Below, one piece after another: positions 61,928 to 64,000 of a stretch of 64,000 bases of DNA. The DNA is from Agromyces tardus (GTDB lineage Bacteria > Actinomycetota > Actinomycetes > Actinomycetales > Microbacteriaceae): positions 1 through 64,000 of the forward strand of contig NZ_RHHB01000009.1 of assembly GCF_003710805.1 (NCBI RefSeq), written 5' to 3'. The notes under the pieces are model-generated. The model had not been told where the DNA came from, did not search any database, and saw only the letters and a list, made by a program, of their open reading frames with translations. Positions within the stretch are counted from its first letter, which is position 1. Each line of letters starts with the position of its first letter. Both the position numbers and the translations under genes were made by a program.

Positions 61928-63121
61928 ATGGGGCCCGGCGCATCGGGCCGTGGGTCCGCACCGGGCGGCCACGGTTCCGCGGTCGAGCAGTGGGCGTCGC
62001 AGCGCGAGCGCTACCTCGACAACCTCAAGGTGATCCTGATCGCCGTGGTGATCGCCGGACACGCGCTCGTCGGGTATTCCGAATTCGACTGGTGGTCGTA
62101 TTCGGACGTACGCGAGGTGACGCTCGCGCCGGTGACGACGATCGTGCTGATCGCCGTGGCGCTGCCCTTCGCGCTGCTCGTCATCCCGCTGCTGTTCCTC
62201 GTCTCGGGGCTGCTCACCCCGCCGTCGGTCGAACGGAAGGGAACCGGCCGGTTCGTCCGGGACCGCCTCCTGCGCTTGGGGGTGCCGTTCGTGGTCTTCG
62301 CGATCCTGCTGTGGCCGCTCCTGGAGTACGGCCTGTTCCGCTGGCTCGGCGAGGCGCCCGGGTTCTGGGTCTACCTCCGCGCCGAGGGCAGCCTCGACAC
62401 CGGCGTGCTGTGGTTCGTCGGCGCCCTGCTGGTCTTCTCGCTCGCGTACGCAGGATGGGTCCGGATACGGCGGGGGCGCGCGCAGCGGCGCCGCCGCGGT
62501 CCGATCCGTCTCGGCCACCTCGCCGCGCTCGCCGGCGTGGTCACGGTCGCGACCTTCCTGCTGCGCATGGTCGTGCCCTTCGAGACCGACAACTGGTTCA
62601 TCGACGTCAACCTGTGGGAGTGGCCGGCCTCCGCTGCCCTGTTCGGGCTGGGCGTCGTCGCTGCTCGGGAGGGGTGGGTGCACGCGGCCCCGGACCGGCT
62701 CCGTCGGCAGAGTCGCACCGTGACGCTCATCGCAGTCGCCGCCGCCGGTGCGTTCGCGCTCGCGATCATCGCCCTCGGCGTCGACGAGGAACAGCTGTGG
62801 GGCGGATGGCACTGGACCGCGCTGGCGTTCGCGGCCGGCGAATGCACGCTCTCCGTCTTCGGACCCGTGTGGCTGCTCGGGTCGGCGCAGCGGCTCCTCG
62901 ACCGTCCCCTCCGCTGGGCCGGCCCGGCGATCAGCCGCAGCGCCTACGGGGCGTTCCTGCTGCAGGGCATCGTGCTGATCGGGCTCGCGCTCGCGCTGCG
63001 CGTGGTGCCGTTCCCGGCCGAGGTCAAGGCGATCCTCGTCGCCGTGGGCGGGGTCGCGGGATCGTTCGCGCTCGCCTGGGTCCTCATCAGCCGCGTCCCG
63101 GGCGTGGCGCGAGTGCTCTGA
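61928..63121 (+). CDS. Acyltransferase family 3 membrane protein
   Basis: A 397-residue membrane protein with about ten transmembrane helices. RYLDNLKVILIAVVIAGHALVG at the N-terminus, with the catalytic-type His in GHAL, and LFLVSGLLTPPS are typical of acyltransferase 3 (OafA/YrhL-like). It probably adds acyl groups to cell-surface carbohydrates or lipids. GTG 61907 is a possible earlier start with GGAGG further upstream; I chose ATG 61928 with low certainty. It is divergent from the DUF6448 gene and is followed by a hairpin. Confidence 0.88.
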   Translation: MGPGASGRGSAPGGHGSAVEQWASQRERYLDNLKVILIAVVIAGHALVGYSEFDWWSYSDVREVTLAPVTTIVLIAVALPFALLVIPLLFLVSGLLTPPSVERKGTGRFVRDRLLRLGVPFVVFAILLWPLLEYGLFRWLGEAPGFWVYLRAEGSLDTGVLWFVGALLVFSLAYAGWVRIRRGRAQRRRRGPIRLGHLAALAGVVTVATFLLRMVVPFETDNWFIDVNLWEWPASAALFGLGVVAAREGWVHAAPDRLRRQSRTVTLIAVAAAGAFALAIIALGVDEEQLWGGWHWTALAFAAGECTLSVFGPVWLLGSAQRLLDRPLRWAGPAISRSAYGAFLLQGIVLIGLALALRVVPFPAEVKAILVAVGGVAGSFALAWVLISRVPGVARVL

Positions 63122-63157
63122 CGGGGTCGGCCCGCGACGAGCGGTACTGCAGCACTC

Positions 63158-63179
63158 TGCGCCGCGCGCGAGCGGCGCA
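63158..63179 (+). terminator. Hairpin terminator after the acyltransferase
   Basis: TGCGCCGC-GCGCGA-GCGGCGCA, a perfect 8-bp stem in the 108-base gap before the esterase. Confidence 0.5.
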
Positions 63180-63229
63180 CGCGTTCGGGACCTTCGCCCC
63201 CGTGCGCGGCGGCGACAGGGAGGACCGTG

Positions 63230-64000
63230 GTGTGCATGGCTGCAGTGGTCACGACCGTCCACGGGCAGGTGCGGGGTCGGGACACCGAGGGCGTGCACGC
63301 GTTCCTCGGCGTCCCGTACGCCGCGCCGCCGTTCGGTGCGAACCGCCTCCGGCCTCCGCAGCCGGCACCGTCGTGGAGCGGCGTGCGCGACGCCACCGAA
63401 CTGGGACCCGAGCCGCCGCAGGTGGCGCCGCCACGAACCGGTGGGCCGTCGTCGGGCGCATCGGAGGACTGGGGCGAGATCGACGATGCCTTCGCGAAGG
63501 TCGAGCGCGCCGCATCCGTCGAGGAATGCCTCAACCTGAACGTGTGGACACCGGACCCGTCGGCTGCGGGGATGCCGGTCATGGTGTGGATCCAGGGCGG
63601 CATGTTCGAGATCAGCTCCACCGCGGCGTACGACGGCAGTCGATTCGCCCGCGACGGCGTGGTCTGCGTCGTCATCAACTGGCGGCCCGGTGCGGAGGGC
63701 TTCCTCTTCCTCGACGACGGCATCGCGAACGTCGGCCTGCTCGACCAGGTCGCGGCGCTCGAATGGGTGCGGGCCAACATCGCCGCGTTCGGCGGCGATC
63801 CCGGCAATGTCACGGTCTTCGGCGAGTCCGCCGGGGCGATGAGCATCGGGATGCTGCTGGCCATGCCGCGTGCCGAGGGCCTCTTCCGGCGGGCCATCCT
63901 GCAGAGCGGAGCGGCGCAGCACACCGTTCCGGCAGCGGACGCGCGCCGGATCGGCGCGTTGCTCGCGACGAAGCTGGGCGTGCCCGCCGACCGGGACGCC
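63230..64000 (+). CDS. Carboxylesterase type B, 3'-truncated
   Basis: The first 257 codons of a type B carboxylesterase run off the window. VHGQVRGRDTEGVHAFLGVP and YAAPPFGANRLRPPQ are the conserved N-terminal parts, NLNVWTPDP the core strand, and FGESAGAMSIGML the nucleophile elbow (GESAG). The oxyanion region reads MVWIQGGMFE instead of the normal WIHGG, so a Gln replaces the usual His. It probably hydrolyses small carboxylic esters. GTG 63230 is chosen because AGGGAGGA lies 5 bases before it; ATG 63236 is an alternative. Confidence 0.9.
   Translation, partial: MCMAAVVTTVHGQVRGRDTEGVHAFLGVPYAAPPFGANRLRPPQPAPSWSGVRDATELGPEPPQVAPPRTGGPSSGASEDWGEIDDAFAKVERAASVEECLNLNVWTPDPSAAGMPVMVWIQGGMFEISSTAAYDGSRFARDGVVCVVINWRPGAEGFLFLDDGIANVGLLDQVAALEWVRANIAAFGGDPGNVTVFGESAGAMSIGMLLAMPRAEGLFRRAILQSGAAQHTVPAADARRIGALLATKLGVPADRDA

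Overview
The window is chromosomal DNA from a high-GC actinobacterium. The family is most likely Microbacteriaceae (Agromyces-like). This is an inference from four things: the very GC-rich third codon positions, the gene order rplU-rpmA-obg-proB-proA-nadD-rsfS, the imuB-dnaE2 mutasome pair, and a heavily used word GGATGCC/GGCATCC typical of this group. Coding density is very high. I see no phage, insertion sequence, integron, CRISPR array or rRNA. The only RNA gene is a tRNA-Ala(GGC).

Layout. 1-6.8 kb: the 3' part of imuB, dnaE2, an MFS exporter and a DUF3097 protein. 6.8-16.4 kb: a ferritin-like/VIT1 metal exporter, an Lrp regulator divergent from a PLP sulfur-amino-acid enzyme, a DHA2 drug exporter, a DEAD/DEAH helicase, an SGNH hydrolase, a D,D-carboxypeptidase and a TrmH-type methyltransferase. 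16.4-25.2 kb: sirtuin, histidine phosphatase, glycosyltransferase, alpha/beta hydrolase, exonuclease, L31, an ABC ATPase, divergent glgA/glgC, and serB. 25.3-36.4 kb: fabG, a coupled DUF3099/zinc-ribbon/SURF1 operon, acyl-CoA dehydrogenase, ABC-F, AlkZ-like protein, YceI, NagZ, a lytic-transglycosylase-like secreted protein and an MpaB-like oxygenase. 36.4-40.7 kb: an AsnC/Lrp regulator followed by a branched-chain or pyruvate dehydrogenase operon (E1 alpha, E1 beta, E2). 40.7-51.6 kb: the reverse-strand housekeeping block tRNA-Ala, rsfS, nadD, proA, proB, obg, rpmA, rplU and RNase E/G. 51.9-64 kb: an accessory-looking stretch with VKOR, CoA pyrophosphatase, a nitronate monooxygenase/zinc-ribbon/truncated-hemoglobin/Cys-rich regulator cassette, a FAD oxidase divergent from a LuxR regulator, a Fic protein with a winged helix, a Nudix-SRPBCC fusion, a signal peptidase with a DUF6448 secreted protein, an acyltransferase and a carboxylesterase that runs off the end.

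Regulation visible in the sequence. About twenty genes have a -10-like hexamer exactly 6 (sometimes 7) bases before the start codon, the signature of leaderless transcripts. Genes inside operons are instead joined by 4-base GTGA/ATGA overlaps. This rule lets several start codons be corrected. The clearest leadered promoter (TTGACC-17-TAAACT) drives rplU-rpmA through an approximately 150-base leader.

The most interesting loci are: (1) the overlapping divergent promoters between the nitronate monooxygenase/zinc-ribbon pair and the group III truncated hemoglobin plus three-cysteine regulator, which look like a nitrogen-oxide or redox stress module; (2) a Fic AMPylase fused to a winged helix, with a large inverted repeat in its own promoter; (3) strong palindromes in the Lrp/PLP-enzyme and LuxR/FAD-oxidase intergenic regions; (4) the Nudix-SRPBCC fusion.
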